In this document: one piece after another, positions 21,003-33,153 of the stretch
Position numbering within the stretch: position 1 is the first letter of the stretch
Layout of the letters: the number at the start of each line of letters is the position of its first letter
Assembly: GCA_963693285.1 (NCBI GenBank)
Contig: OY848926.1
Location: 2,113,001 to 2,177,000, forward strand
Direction of reading: 5' to 3'
DNA: 64,000 nucleotides
Source of the DNA: Xestospongia muta
Taxonomy: Eukaryota > Porifera > Demospongiae > Haplosclerida > Petrosiidae
Notes under the pieces: model-generated
What the model was told of the DNA's origin: nothing
The model's input: only the letters and a program-made list of their open reading frames with translations
The model's database searches: none
Translations under genes and position numbers: made by a program

Positions 21003-21338
21003 TAAGTTATACAATAGCAGCTACAAAGTCTGCATACACTACTAGTATATCATGTACTTTATGTTGGATGAGTATATACAGGGCTATTGAGAGAGAGAGG
21101 GAAAGTAGGACAAATTCCCCAGGGTTCCAACCCCAAGAATAGCAATTAGAAAATATAATTTTCTAATCAAATCTCTGTTTAAGATAACAATGTTGAGTAA
21201 GATCTTGCTAAAAAGAAACTAGAGAAATCAAACTTGAATTCAAATTATTTAGTTTTCACAGCATACATACATATGACTCTACACTGACTGTCACATGATA
21301 CAAGTTCATATACAATACAAGATATACATGTAGTAGGG
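21003..21338. other. 3' flank of TRAF-like copy 4
   Basis: No gene. Shared with 40803-41187 and partly with 25560-25810 and 46115-46413 (gagagagggaaagtagg, ctctgtttaagataacaa). This is the standard downstream flank of the four-MATH genes. Confidence 0.6.
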
Positions 21339-23873
21339 TCACTGTCTATAGTTTAATTTGTCCCAGGATACCCAAGTAGCTGTTAATGGATCTGAGTAGA
21401 CAACTACTTTTTCAACCCTAAATCTAAGGCAATCATTCTGTAAATACTCAGTGCTAACATAGTTGTTATTGAGTTTTGAGCAAAGTATGAATTTATGTGT
21501 GCCCCAGCAATTTATAGCTTTTTCTCCTTTACATACATCTGAAGCTCGACCATTGCAATATATTGTGTAATTGTGATGATAAGCATCCTGTCTCCAATTA
21601 AGAAGCTGAACTAAAATATCAACCTCAATAGGCCACTCAAGATGGTGGTCATTTTCACCCTTTAAAAGACGAGCATACACCGCAACATAGTTCTGTTTAC
21701 TTGCTTTGACTTCTAGTCTCAGCTTATAACCTCTGGAATGTGTTAAAAATGCAGAGCTAATGTATGTAGTACCAAGATCTTTACGTTTTGAGAAATTTGT
21801 AACAGTAAACTCTAAGTAAAGAGGCACTATTTGAGGATTTTGCCACCTTGGAAGTTTCTGACTGAACTCAGATGAGTGGACAATGACTTCTTTGACCCTG
21901 AACAGTAAGCAATCATCTTGAAGGTATTGTGTGTTCTTAGATGGATTGTATTCAAGAGATAAATGTTTTATAAATTGTGACTTTCCCTGGCCCTCACTTC
22001 CTCGCTCACCAGTTGATACACGATTACATGCACTATTACTGACATTTGATGACAATTCAATCACTCCACTGTGATGACCATTGTCTTCTCTCCAATTCAG
22101 TAGTTCTACTACTACATCTCCATGAAAAGGCCACAGCAAAAAATCATCCATTGGGCCTTTCATTAGATATACATACACACCAATGTGACCATGACCATCA
22201 CAATTAGCATCAACTCTAAGTTGCATCTTGTACCCATTTTCATGAGTAACAAAAGGATCACTGAAATAAGGACTCTTGTGTTGTTTGTGTTTATTAAAGT
22301 GTGTTAGCATAAAATGACAAAGCTCTTGGGTATCATGTAAAGGGTGTCTCCAAGAAGGGACTTTAAAAATGCTATGAGAGGAATAAACATCTACTGACTT
22401 AACTTTAATATGAATGCAATCATTTCTGAGAAATTCTGTGTTTCTGAAATGGTTGTAAGAAAGGGTGGAGTATGATACAAACTGTCCACAACCAGATGGT
22501 GCTATGTCAATATTTAGTACTCTATTAATAGATGCACATTTCAATCCTTTATGGAAGCTAAGAGTGTGCTCTTGATGGTTTTTATCCTCCCTCCAATTTA
22601 ACAACTCAACAACAACATCACCAGTAAAAGGCCAAGCTAATGTATCATCATATTTTCCTTTCATGAGTATAGCATGCAGGGACATATATGTATCCTTTGT
22701 TGTATTAAAACTATTGAAAGTGGAAGCAAAAACAATAAGCTTATATCCTCTTAAGTTTGTATAAAATGGAGGACCATAAAAAGCTTTTCTTTGTTCAACT
22801 TGAGTAAATGAAGTAATTGTGAATTGACATAAGCAGTTCCCGACACTCCATGGTGGAAGATTTGGTACAATGTTTGGTAAAATAATCACTCTCTTAACTT
22901 GAAAGCTCACACAATTGTGTTGTAGATATTCTGTGTTTTTATCAGGATTGTACAAAAGCTCATCATTGGGTATAAAATCGATGATGCCTTTACCCCACTC
23001 TGCTAGTTTCTCAGTGGGCATCTGACTACAGAAATAATCACCTGAGAGGTAAAGTGTCTTGGTGTAATTACTTGTATTATCTCTCCAATTAAAGAGACCC
23101 ACCTCTACTCCAGCACAAAGTGGCCACTGAAGTAAATGGTCGTATTCACCTTTTGTTGTAAATGCAACTACAGAAACATTGCCCTGTTCGTGTAAATTTG
23201 CATCTACTCTTAAATGAATCTTATACCCTTGTTTGTGAGTATAGAATGGAGGACTAAACCAAGAATCTTTACTCTCTAAATAATGCATGTAGTTTGTCAT
23301 TGTAAAAGATAAAGGAACTGTTTGTACTATCTTGTTAGCAGTATAAGGTATGCTTCCCTTGGAATGAACAATTACACGTAAAGGACATTCTGTCTCAAGA
23401 TGATGTTGTATATCTTTGCGCTTATATTGGCTATTGGAACATTTATTGGGACAAACAATAGGGATTTCCCCACAAATTGGTAAATGTTCTTCTATTGCTG
23501 TCTCATTAACACATTGAGAATTCCAGTGCTTGCATTTTATAACACCTTTATTACAATTTTTTGTTACATGTTGTTCCAATCCACGTAGCTCACCTGTCCA
23601 AGTACATCCCTCCTTATGGTAATAACAATGTACTTCTAAATTTAACAGCTGACGAGAAAAAAACTTGTCTAGATTTGCTTCAAAGTTATCATGTCGACAT
23701 TGAGGACACTTGACATTAGGAGTACACTTCAGTTGTTCGGTACAATTAGAGCATATGTGATTACCACAACAAGTTGTTTGATAAGCATCTTTTAATAGTT
23801 CAAAACAAATTGGACACTTATAATCGTATGTTGGAGGATTAACAAACTCAATGTCTTGTTCCAGTTCATCCAT
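21339..23873 (-). CDS. TRAF-like protein, RING + TRAF zinc fingers + 4 MATH domains (copy 4)
   Basis: 844 residues: RING at about 20-60, zinc-finger region 83-163, four MATH domains, then a tail ending WVSWDKLNYRQ. In the second zinc finger the Cys at position 117 is Trp (KCKHWNSQC), removing a zinc ligand kept in the other intact copies; codon 68 is also unusual (EANLDKF). A residue or two is lost in MATH2 (QRKAFYGPPF). The longer C-terminus relative to copies 7227-9719 and 41188-43680 comes from one extra base near the end. The ATG is followed after 6 bases by another conserved Glu-rich start (MDELEQDIEF). Adaptor role by family only. Confidence 0.92.
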   Translation of the reverse strand: MDELEQDIEFVNPPTYDYKCPICFELLKDAYQTTCCGNHICSNCTEQLKCTPNVKCPQCRHDNFEANLDKFFSRQLLNLEVHCYYHKEGCTWTGELRGLEQHVTKNCNKGVIKCKHWNSQCVNETAIEEHLPICGEIPIVCPNKCSNSQYKRKDIQHHLETECPLRVIVHSKGSIPYTANKIVQTVPLSFTMTNYMHYLESKDSWFSPPFYTHKQGYKIHLRVDANLHEQGNVSVVAFTTKGEYDHLLQWPLCAGVEVGLFNWRDNTSNYTKTLYLSGDYFCSQMPTEKLAEWGKGIIDFIPNDELLYNPDKNTEYLQHNCVSFQVKRVIILPNIVPNLPPWSVGNCLCQFTITSFTQVEQRKAFYGPPFYTNLRGYKLIVFASTFNSFNTTKDTYMSLHAILMKGKYDDTLAWPFTGDVVVELLNWREDKNHQEHTLSFHKGLKCASINRVLNIDIAPSGCGQFVSYSTLSYNHFRNTEFLRNDCIHIKVKSVDVYSSHSIFKVPSWRHPLHDTQELCHFMLTHFNKHKQHKSPYFSDPFVTHENGYKMQLRVDANCDGHGHIGVYVYLMKGPMDDFLLWPFHGDVVVELLNWREDNGHHSGVIELSSNVSNSACNRVSTGERGSEGQGKSQFIKHLSLEYNPSKNTQYLQDDCLLFRVKEVIVHSSEFSQKLPRWQNPQIVPLYLEFTVTNFSKRKDLGTTYISSAFLTHSRGYKLRLEVKASKQNYVAVYARLLKGENDHHLEWPIEVDILVQLLNWRQDAYHHNYTIYCNGRASDVCKGEKAINCWGTHKFILCSKLNNNYVSTEYLQNDCLRFRVEKVVVYSDPLTATWVSWDKLNYRQ

Positions 23874-24218
23874 CTTTCACCTGTAATGGTTGAAATGTAT
23901 ATCAGTATATCTGTTAGCAGTATTATAATTCATATGCATTTATTTTTATGTTTTATAATGGTCAAATACCATGTACTATAAATATAATTATTTTGAAACA
24001 TAACAAGAACATACAATTGCAATGTTCCTGTGATATATAGCACATTATTCAATTCTTAATGTAATACAATTTGACTCGGTATAGTTGTAACTCTTATTCT
24101 TGTCTTGATAGTAATGGTCACACTAGTCTATTAGCTATGTGTCTACCCTAGATGTTAAATGTTCATATTCACCATGGTTACCATCATCGTGGTAATGAAC
24201 TCTTTTCTGTTAATGTTA

Positions 24219-24460
24219 TTCTGTTAAAATTGATTTGTACATTAACTAATATATTGTTATATAGGTTACATGTAGCAAACTTAGTATGATGTAAAAGTAA
24301 ACATAACACTGTTTGATTACTAATGTACTACTAGCTATATAAACAGTAGTACATTAGTAATCAAAACAGTGTTATGTTTACTTTTACATTATACTAAGTT
24401 TGCTACATGTAACCTATATAATAATATATTGGTTAAATCAACAAATCAATTTTTACAGTG
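24219..24460. mobile_element. Palindromic MITE, CACTGTAAAAA-type ends
   Basis: Two arms of about 100 bases are nearly perfect reverse complements around a short centre (ctactagctatataaacagtag). The right end is aatcaatttttacagtg; the left end (ctgttaaaattgattt) is slightly decayed. It shares its ends and internal sequence with the element at 44422-44647. Such full-length palindromes are typical of non-autonomous Tc1/mariner-like or related elements. Confidence 0.7.
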
Positions 24461-24729
24461 ATATACACTAGTACTGCAACTTAAAGTACTAAAACAAGCC
24501 ATTTTCCAGAAAAAGAAGTATTAACACAGTCTCTACATTGTATGATCATTAAGGTTGCTTTCTAATGTAGCTAACATGGGCATGTCTCATATAACAATAT
24601 ATTGGTTAAATCAATAAATCAATTTTTACAGTGTGGGACATGACTATGCAGTATTGTACAGTGAGTTATCAAAGTGTAAATAAAACAATTATAGTACAAA
24701 GTGGTCATTTGTCTAGCAAATCTTTTATA

Positions 24730-24730
<1 letters not shown>

Positions 24731-24782
<52 letters not shown>
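24731..24782. repeat. TA microsatellite
   Basis: About 25 uninterrupted TA units in the 5' UTR intron of copy 4, with a counterpart at 39055-39087. Confidence 0.92.
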
Positions 24783-24785
<3 letters not shown>

Positions 24786-25224
24786 ATTGTTAAACGTCTT
24801 TGTTGCTATGTTGTTTGATATGTTTTAACAGTGGGTTTTTTTGCAAATCAAGTTACAAATGTTTTGACAGTAGTTCATTTTTGCAAATCAAGTCATGCAT
24901 GTATGTATATATATAGGTTTATATGATCAATATCTTCCATTAAAATACTCTGTCAAACTAATAATTACCAGAACTGTTAAAGTATAATTACTCTCTAGTA
25001 GCTTATAAATATGAAATACATACCTGTAGTTATATAATCATTTATCCTAGATACTTACTTGAGGTAAAGGAGCTCTTTGAGAAATGATAATTAGAATGAT
25101 GATAGCAGGTTGTTGATTTAAATTTGATTCCCTAATTGTGTTGTCTTTGTAGTTAGTTAGGTAATTCTGCAGCTTCTAGTACAGCAATTTATAGTCTCAA
25201 GATCAGGTGATTGAATCTGATTGG

Positions 25225-25810
25225 TCATCAATGACACTATAGATACATCACTATAAAAATTGATTTAACCAATACATGATTATACAAGTTAAATGTATAA
25301 CAAAATTATTTGATATAATAAAGTAATCATTATACTGCAGCTGTTTTGATTACTAATATATTATGGAATTGACATTCATGTGCTATTTAATAGATCTAGG
25401 ATGGTTTTTTTATTCTTAGACATAATAAGTGCTGGACCAGGGCTGTCACATGGAAGTCATACATATGCTTCAACATTTTTGTGGAAATTAGTACATACAA
25501 AATGTTTTTTAATCTGTTAAAAAACTAATTTATTTTTAAAGTGATTATATACAGGGCTATTGAAAGAAAGAGGGAAAGTAGGAAAAATTCCCCATTGTTC
25601 CAACCCCAAGAATAGCAATTAGAAAAATATAATTTTTTAATCAAATCTCTGTTTAAGATAACAATTTTGAGTAAGATTTTGCTAAAAAGAGAACTAGAGA
25701 AATCAAATTTGAATTCAAATTAATTAGTTTTCATAGTATGCATATATATATGACTCTACACTGACTGTCACATGATACAAGTTCATATACAATACAAGAT
25801 ATACATGTAA
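25225..25810. other. Spacer upstream of copy 4 with MITE half
   Basis: 25250-25370 begins cactataaaaattgattta and matches one half of the CACTGTAAAAA element. The remainder matches CEP152-unit sequence at 39700-39990 and the four-MATH 3' flank at 40880-41150. No gene is visible. Confidence 0.6.
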
Positions 25811-27119
25811 AGAGGGCTGAAGCTCGGCCATTGCAATGTATTGTGTAATTGTGATGATAAGCATCCTGTCTCCAATTAAGAAGCTGAACTAAAATATCAA
25901 CCTCAATAGGCCACACAAGATGGTCATCACTGTCACCCTTTAAAAGACGAGTATACACTGAAACATAACTCTTTTTATTTGCTTCAACTTCTAGTCTCAG
26001 CTTATAATCTCTGGAATGTGTTAAGAACGATGGACTAATGTATGTAGAACTAAATTCTTTAAGTTTTGAAAAATTAGTAACAGTAAACTCTAATAAAGGA
26101 AACATCATTTGAGGATTTTGCCAACTTAAACATTTCTGACTGAACTCAGATGAGTGGATAATGACGTCTTTGACCCTGAATAGTAAGCAATCATCTTGAA
26201 GGTATTGTGTGTTTTTAGATGGATTGTATTCAAGAGATGAATGTTGTATAAATTATGACTTTCCCCACCTCAAAAAATTATCCATTGGGCCTTTCATTAG
26301 ATATACATACACACCAATGTGACCATGACCATCCCAATTAGCATCAACTCTAAATTGCATCTTGTACCCATTTTCATGAGTAAAAAAAGGATCGCTGAAA
26401 AAAGGACTCTTGTGTCTTTTTCGTTTATTGAAGTATGTTAGCACAAAATGGCAAAATTCTTGGTTATGATGTGAAGGTTGTCTCCAAGAAGGGACATTAG
26501 AAATATTGTGAGAGGAATAAACATCTACTGACTTAACTTTAATATGAATGCAATTATTTTTAAGAAACTCTGTGTTTGTGGATTGATTATTAGAAAGGGT
26601 GGAATATGGTACAAACTGTCCACAACCAGATGGTGCTATGTCAATATTTAGTACTCTATTAATAGATGCACATTTAAAAATGGAAACTAAGAGTGTGCTC
26701 TTTATGGTTTTTATCCTCCCTCCAATTTAATAACTCAACAACAACATCACCAGTAAAAGGCCAAGCTTATGTATCATCATATTCTCCTTTCATGAGTATA
26801 GCATGCAGGGACATATATGTATCCTTTGTTGTATTAAAACTATTGAAAGTGAAAGCAAAAACAATAAAGCTTATATCCTCTTAAATTTAAAATGGAGGAC
26901 CATAAAAAGAAGCTTTTCTTTGTATAACTTGAGTAAATGAAGTAATTTTGAATTGACATAAGCAGTTCCCTATAGCCCATGGTGGAAGATCTGGTACAAC
27001 ATTTGGGAAAATAGTTGTTCTCCTAACTTGGAAGCTCAGACAGTTGTGTTGTAGATATTCTGTGTTTTTATCAGGATTGTACAAACATTCATCGTTGGGT
27101 ATAAAATCCCTGATGCCTT
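25811..27119 (-). pseudogene. TRAF-like pseudogene (parts of MATH1-MATH4)
   Basis: In order from 27119 down to 25811: the tail of MATH1, most of MATH2 (with a frameshift near 26670 and 26880), MATH3 with its second half deleted at about 26265, and MATH4 cut off at 25811 where 3' flank begins. RING and zinc fingers are gone and no start remains. The MATH4 part matches copies 7227-9719 and 41188-43680 (FSKLKEFSSTYISPSF), so it derives from a four-domain gene. Confidence 0.9.
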
Positions 27120-27664
27120 AAATTAAAATTAAGCTACACCTTTCACACCCAACACATATTTCAACCCATGAACTTTGTTAACTCTAGATGTGAATGCTAC
27201 ATTGATTTGTGATTAGTTAGGACCATATATAAATAAATATATAAATAAACATAATATATAATTACATATGTATATGTGTGTCTGTGTGCTCTCACCATTT
27301 TATTCTCTGTTGTTTGTTACAATTAAAAATGACAAATAAAATTAAACTGCATGCACCCTTGATAGCCAACATAGCAACCAATTAATTTTCTTAAGCCCAA
27401 AAGAATTACTACATTAATTGGTGTGTCTCATCATGACTAGCTCTAGTAAATGTTTCATTGTAAAGCTAGTATCCTCCACAACAATTATGGAATTAATTGT
27501 AATCTTGTTTGCAATAAGAGCTAAAACTGTTTGGCTAATTGTTATTGTGAATTTTAAAGATATCATTTTAATACATCAAATAAAAATTCAAATTATAAAG
27601 TAATAACAAAAACGTTTTTTAGTTACAACAAATCATTATTGTTACATTGTCTCATGTGGTTTGT
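27120..27664. other. 3' flank of TRAF-like copy 5
   Basis: No gene. Matches 13880-14270 and 35800-36146, the standard downstream flank of the six-MATH genes. Confidence 0.6.
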
Positions 27665-30600
27665 TTATGAAAACTCTTGGATTTTTGCACTTTTAACTCT
27701 CAAACGAATACAATCATCTTCAATGTATTGAACACTACGAGTAGCTGCATATAAAGTAGAGTGAGCACAAAATTTATGAGTTCCCCAAGGTAAATCAGCT
27801 TTTTTCTTTGTACCCATTACTTGGTTACAAGCACCAGATACTGCTTTAGTAAAATGGATCACATACAAAATATGTGAGTCATTTTTATACCAATTAATAA
27901 GTTGTATTTTTAGATCAATATTCATTGGCCATTTCAGATTACTATCATTATCACCTTTAAGCAAACGTGCAAAAAGGGAGATATGAGTACCTTCTCCATC
28001 ACCATATCCATTAGGATACACTTCTAATCTCATTTTGTGGCCATTATTATGAGTATAGAATGGAGGACTAAGGTATTCACTGTTATACATTTTACGCATA
28101 TGAAACTCTGTTACAGTGACTTCTATAGGCCAAGATGATGAGGTGTTCCTTGAAGTCTGCCATCTTGGAATTTTGCTTAATAGAGTAGTACTATATAGAG
28201 CAACGTCATATATTCTGATACGCACACAGTCATCTTCAAGATATGTTGTGGAAAAAGGATAATTAAGGAATAACTCAGAAAGAGGTATAATTTCATTACA
28301 ACCCCATCCTTCAGGGGCTAGACTATCATCATGAACTCTAGCAAAAGCATCATCACAACTGTCGTTATTAAAATGCAGAATCTTCCTATGATGGCTGTGA
28401 TCACCTCTCCAATTAAGTATGTCAATAACAATATCAGCACAAAATGGCCATGATAGGGAGTCATCATATTTCCCTTTCATTAAATACCCATAAATTGCTA
28501 CATGTGTCCCTACTTCACCTGCAGCATATACTTTTAGACACATTTTATAACCACATGCAGATGTATAAAATGGAAGACTGAAATATGTGTTCTTCAGTCG
28601 AATACGATGAGAGAATTGAGTTATAGTGAACTCAAAAAAGTTTGTATGTTTCTGATTTTGCCAAATTGGAATCTTACTGCAATGAGGTGTTGAGTATACA
28701 ACTACTTCTTTGACATTAAATCTAAGACAATCATTCTGTAAATATTCAATGTTGGTTGTATTGTTGTAATTGAGTTTTGAGCAAAGTATAAATTCATGTG
28801 TGCCCCAGCAATTTAAAGCTTTTTCTCCTGATATAACATGGCTTTTACATTCATCTGGAGTTTGTCCATTGAAAGATATTGTGTAAGTATAATGACTTGC
28901 ATTCTGTCTCCAATTGTGAAGTTCAACTACAATATCAGCTTGAAAAGGCCACACAAGATTGCGATCATTGTCACCCTTCAAGATACGAGCATACAATGCA
29001 ACATAATGATCATCATTGCTTTTATTTGCTTCAACTTCTAATCGAAACTTATAACCTCTGGAATGTGTTAAGAATGCAGAGCTAATGTATGTAGTACCAA
29101 GATCTTTACGTTTTGAAAAATTTGTAACAGTAAACTCTAAAAAATGAGATATTGTTTGAGAATTTTGCCAACTTGGTGATTTCTGACTGAACTCAGAAGA
29201 GTGGACAATGACTTCTTTGACCCTGAATAGTAAGCAATCATCTTGAAGGTATTGTGTGTTCTTAGATGGATTGTATTCAAGAGATGAATGTTTTATAAAT
29301 TGTGAATATCCCCAGCCCTTACTTCCTCGCTCACCAGTTGTTACGCGACTACATACACTATTACTGACATTTGATGACAATTCAATCACTCTACTGTGAT
29401 GACCATTGTCTTCTCTCCAATTCAGTAGCTCTACTACTACATCTCCACGAAAAGGCCACAGCAAAAAGTCATCCATTGGGCCTTTCATTAGATATACATA
29501 CACACCAATGTGACCATCACAATTAATATCAATTCTAAGTTGCATTTTGTACCCATTTTCATGAGTAACAAAAGGATCACTGAAATAAGGACTCTTGTGT
29601 TCTTTGTGTTTATTAGAGTGCGTTAACACTAAATGACAAAGCTCTTGGGTATCATGTGAAGGGTGTCTCCAAGAAGGGTCTCTAGGAATGCTATGAGAGG
29701 AATAAACATCTACTGACTTAACTTTAATATGAATGCAATCATTTCTAAGAAATTCTGTGTTTTTAGAATGGTTGTAAGAAAGGATGGAGTATGGTACAGT
29801 TTGTTGACAGCCAAATTGTGCTATATCAATATTGAGTATTCTATTAATAGATGTTCTTGACAATCCTTTATGGAAACTAAGGGTGTACTTTTGATGATTT
29901 TTATCTTCCCTCCAGTTTAATATCTCAACAACAACATCACCAGTAAAAGGCCAAGCTAATGTATCATCATGTTCTCCCTTCATGAGTATAGCATGCAGGG
30001 ACATATATGTACTCTTTGTTATGTTGAAATCATTGGAAGTGAAAGCAAAAACAATGAGTTTGTATCCTCTTAAATATGTATAAAATGGAGGACCATAAAA
30101 AGAAGCTTTTCTTTGTATAGCTTGAGTAAATGAAGTAATTGTGAATTGACATAAGCAGCTCCCTACAGCCCATGGTGAAAGATCTGGTACAATATTTGGT
30201 AAAATAATCACTCTCTTAACTTGAAAGCTCAGACAGTTGTGTTGTAGATATTCTGTGTTTTTATCAGGATTGTACAAAAGTTCATTATTGGGTATAAAAT
30301 TCCTGATGCCTTTACCCCACTCTGCTAGTTTCTCAGTGGACATCTGACTACAGAAATAATCACCTGAGAGATAAAGTGTCTTGGTGTGACTACTTGTATT
30401 ATCTCTCCAATTAAAAAGACTCACTTCTATTTCAGCACAAAGTGGCCACTGAAGTAAATGGTCATACTTACCTTTTGTAGTAAATGCAACTACAGAAACA
30501 TTGTCCTGTTCATGTAAATTTGCATCTACCCTTAAATGAATCTTATACCCTTGTTTGTGAGTATAAAATGGAGGACTAAACCAAGGATCTCTACTCTCTA

Positions 30601-31195
30601 AATAATGCATATAATTTGTCATTGTAAAAGATAAAGGAACTGTTTGTGCTATCTTGTTGGCAGTATAAGGTATGGTTCCCTTGGAATGAACAATTACACG
30701 TAAAGGACATTTGGTCTCAAGATGATGTTGTATATCTTTGCGCTTATATTGGCTATTAGAACATTTATTGGGACAATCAATAGGGATTTCCCCACAAATT
30801 GGTAAATGCTCTTCTACTGCTGCCTCATCAGCATATTGAGAATTGCAGTGCTTGCATTTTCTAACACCCTTATTACAATTTGTTGTTACATGTTGTTCCA
30901 ATCCACGTAGCTCACCTGTCCAAGTACATCCCTTCTTATGGTAATAACAGTATACTTTTAAATTTAACAGCTGACGAGAGAAAAATTTATCTTCATTTGC
31001 TTCAAAGTTATCATGTCGACATTGAGGACACTTGACATTAGGAGTACACTTCAGTTGTTCAGTACAATTAGAGCATATGTGATTACCACAACAAGTTGTT
31101 TGATAAGCATCTTTTAATAGTTCAAAACAAATTGGACAGTTAGGATCATACATTGGAGGATTAACAAACACTACATCTTGTTCAAGGTCATTCAT
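27665..31195 (-). CDS. TRAF-like protein, RING + TRAF zinc fingers + 6 MATH domains (copy 5)
   Basis: 1176 residues with the full RING (NCPICFELL, then CCGNHICSNC), three zinc fingers and six MATH domains. The N-terminus MNDLEQDVVFVNPP and the upstream flank are of the second type, shared with 7227-9719 and 53641-57177. MATH3 lacks two residues (INCDGHIGVYVYL), and MATH4 gains one (KSNDDHYVALY). The sequence is closest to the pseudogene at 36147-38984 in MATH2, MATH5 and MATH6 (shared RVHDDSLAPEGWGCNE), showing that the two units arose from a recent common copy. Function by family only. Confidence 0.93.
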   Translation of the reverse strand: MNDLEQDVVFVNPPMYDPNCPICFELLKDAYQTTCCGNHICSNCTEQLKCTPNVKCPQCRHDNFEANEDKFFSRQLLNLKVYCYYHKKGCTWTGELRGLEQHVTTNCNKGVRKCKHCNSQYADEAAVEEHLPICGEIPIDCPNKCSNSQYKRKDIQHHLETKCPLRVIVHSKGTIPYTANKIAQTVPLSFTMTNYMHYLESRDPWFSPPFYTHKQGYKIHLRVDANLHEQDNVSVVAFTTKGKYDHLLQWPLCAEIEVSLFNWRDNTSSHTKTLYLSGDYFCSQMSTEKLAEWGKGIRNFIPNNELLYNPDKNTEYLQHNCLSFQVKRVIILPNIVPDLSPWAVGSCLCQFTITSFTQAIQRKASFYGPPFYTYLRGYKLIVFAFTSNDFNITKSTYMSLHAILMKGEHDDTLAWPFTGDVVVEILNWREDKNHQKYTLSFHKGLSRTSINRILNIDIAQFGCQQTVPYSILSYNHSKNTEFLRNDCIHIKVKSVDVYSSHSIPRDPSWRHPSHDTQELCHLVLTHSNKHKEHKSPYFSDPFVTHENGYKMQLRIDINCDGHIGVYVYLMKGPMDDFLLWPFRGDVVVELLNWREDNGHHSRVIELSSNVSNSVCSRVTTGERGSKGWGYSQFIKHSSLEYNPSKNTQYLQDDCLLFRVKEVIVHSSEFSQKSPSWQNSQTISHFLEFTVTNFSKRKDLGTTYISSAFLTHSRGYKFRLEVEANKSNDDHYVALYARILKGDNDRNLVWPFQADIVVELHNWRQNASHYTYTISFNGQTPDECKSHVISGEKALNCWGTHEFILCSKLNYNNTTNIEYLQNDCLRFNVKEVVVYSTPHCSKIPIWQNQKHTNFFEFTITQFSHRIRLKNTYFSLPFYTSACGYKMCLKVYAAGEVGTHVAIYGYLMKGKYDDSLSWPFCADIVIDILNWRGDHSHHRKILHFNNDSCDDAFARVHDDSLAPEGWGCNEIIPLSELFLNYPFSTTYLEDDCVRIRIYDVALYSTTLLSKIPRWQTSRNTSSSWPIEVTVTEFHMRKMYNSEYLSPPFYTHNNGHKMRLEVYPNGYGDGEGTHISLFARLLKGDNDSNLKWPMNIDLKIQLINWYKNDSHILYVIHFTKAVSGACNQVMGTKKKADLPWGTHKFCAHSTLYAATRSVQYIEDDCIRLRVKSAKIQEFS

Positions 31196-32550
31196 GTTTT
31201 ACCTGTAATGAAAAAAATCTTGTTAACTTTAGCATATCTTGAATATTAATAATAAAATAGATAATCATTGAACATAATTATCATGAATAGACTAGCCATC
31301 GTCACAAAATGGCCATGAAATTTTTTGACAATTGCAGTGTTCCTTATATATAACACAACACTACAATTATTTTATTAGTAGTAGTAGAGGAAAGGACAAT
31401 CAAGTGTTGACAAATTAACAGTAATAGATATAGACATCATTACGTTTTTTATGTTGTGTTTACTACATTAGTCTTTTATTCAAATGCCATTACTATACTA
31501 TATATGTATGTATGTACAATATGACATCCTCTTCTAAGATTTATTAATGGTATACATCTCTATGGAAAGTAGTTTCAATTGAGATATTGTTATAATGTGA
31601 TACATAACATATGACCTCATTGCAACTATGCAAATAAATGCATGGTTGTAAGTTTTAAGCTGTGTCTATAACCTTTTAGAAATTTTATAGAATTAGTAAC
31701 ATGGCCATTACTACAAAGACAAAGAATGACTATATCAACCACAGTTGTGATAAGTATGGCAGTATCTACCAAGTTGTAAAAACAATACTGGCAATATTGA
31801 CAATACTAAGAATTTATTCTCACCCCTAAAGAATTTGCTGGGGTACAAAAGATAAAAATAGTAGGGCTAAAAATAGTAACACCCTGGAAAGTTGCTCCTC
31901 CAATTTTTCTACACAGAAGGAATGTTATTGGTAAATAGCATACATTTTCAGTGTTACTATATTTGTCTTTTATATATGTCAGTACAATCCCTATTTTACC
32001 ACTAATATGAACTTTTCTTGTTCTCTAATTGTCTTGTATAATTATAAGGACAAGCCCACAGTATTTATAGGTAGATTTTTAAGATAGTTGGATTAATGAT
32101 TTGATTCACCAAATAAAGTTTACTTTCATATAGATTTGACACTGTAGTTATAGCATCATCACTGGCTATAATTCAAATAAAATATTATTAATGAAAAGAG
32201 CACTATTTGATTTATATTCAGGGTTTAATGAATGGGCCCTGGAATAGATAAAAGTGTTATTTGCATTGATTTATAGTTTTTGGTGAAAATTAAGTTTTGT
32301 TTGGTGAAGTAAATCATTGTATAATTATTCTTAGCTTAAATACTTACAAGTCTGATGAACTAGGAATATACATCTATTATAGACACTTACTTGAGATAGA
32401 AACCTTTGAGAAATACTATTAGAATAGTCACTACAAGTTTGTTGGTGATTTTGAGTTTTCAGGATATCCAATAATTGTCTTCTTAGTGATTGATTATGCA
32501 CCTTCAAGGATGATTGATATTCTTAAGATCAAGTAGCTCAATCTTATTGG
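31196..32550 (-). promoter_or_regulatory. Split 5' UTR and promoter of TRAF-like copy 5
   Basis: The acceptor reads tacctgtaatg before the ATG. A donor gtaagtgtc lies at 32390 with the first exon from 32391. CCAATAAG (CCAAT kept, following bases changed) is at 32543-32550. The intron lacks the hAT insertion seen at 10218, so it shows the pre-insertion state. Confidence 0.5.
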
Positions 32551-33153
32551 CTGGCCTTAACCACCAACAAATACTATGATAAATGAGGGGTTGGGTTAAC
32601 ATTGTCAATCAAAACAACAGTCATTTAAACTGTGATATTTGATTGTATTCATGCCAAAAGATTGCACTTTATTTATTAGTATTCTATCATTAATTTGTAC
32701 ATGAAACAATCTAATTTAATCATTATTTCAAAGGAATATGATGATATATTTTAATCAGAGCTATTACTACAAACATGTACACAAAGGACTCTTTCAAAAA
32801 TTAATGCAAGATCGCTCTCTCTCTCAGTCCTTAAAAAAATAACCAAACTTGGACCCTATATAATAGCACATAAATGACAGATATCACTATTATCCACATC
32901 TATTGATTATCACTAAAGAAATCAAATTATATATATATATATATATGTTTCTTAGAGTGCTATTATAGAAGTGATATTACTGTCATCTCTATTATTTACA
33001 GACTAAGAGATATTCCTAAGATTCTAAGATCCTTGCTTTATAGACAAGCATTAATCAAAGTGATGCTCTTCAGCATTTATGTCCAAGTTATGAAAATGTG
33101 CTCACTTCATTAATGAACAATACAGAACTGAACTAAATCAGCTCAAGGAACTA
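32551..33153 (+). pseudogene. CEP152 intron-4 tail and dead exon 5 copy
   Basis: 32551-33048 matches 11523-12049 and the true intron at 58483-59048. 33049-33153 is the truncated exon 5 copy with the same acceptor deletion and the same stop as at 12050-12147, so both descend from one damaged unit. Confidence 0.75.

Larger units (their letters stand above)
23874..25224 (-). promoter_or_regulatory. Split 5' UTR and promoter of TRAF-like copy 4
   Basis: Acceptor before the ATG (cacctgtaatgg). A donor gtaagtatc lies at 25058 with the first exon from 25059, and CCAATCAG at 25217-25224. The intron carries the inverted-repeat element at 24219-24460, a TA run and a second element end near 24620. Confidence 0.5.

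Noticed and set aside
28838..29085. Plus-strand frames of 67-68 codons inside the TRAF-like genes
   Set aside because: They are antisense shadows repeated wherever the MATH4 coding sequence occurs and have no independent support.
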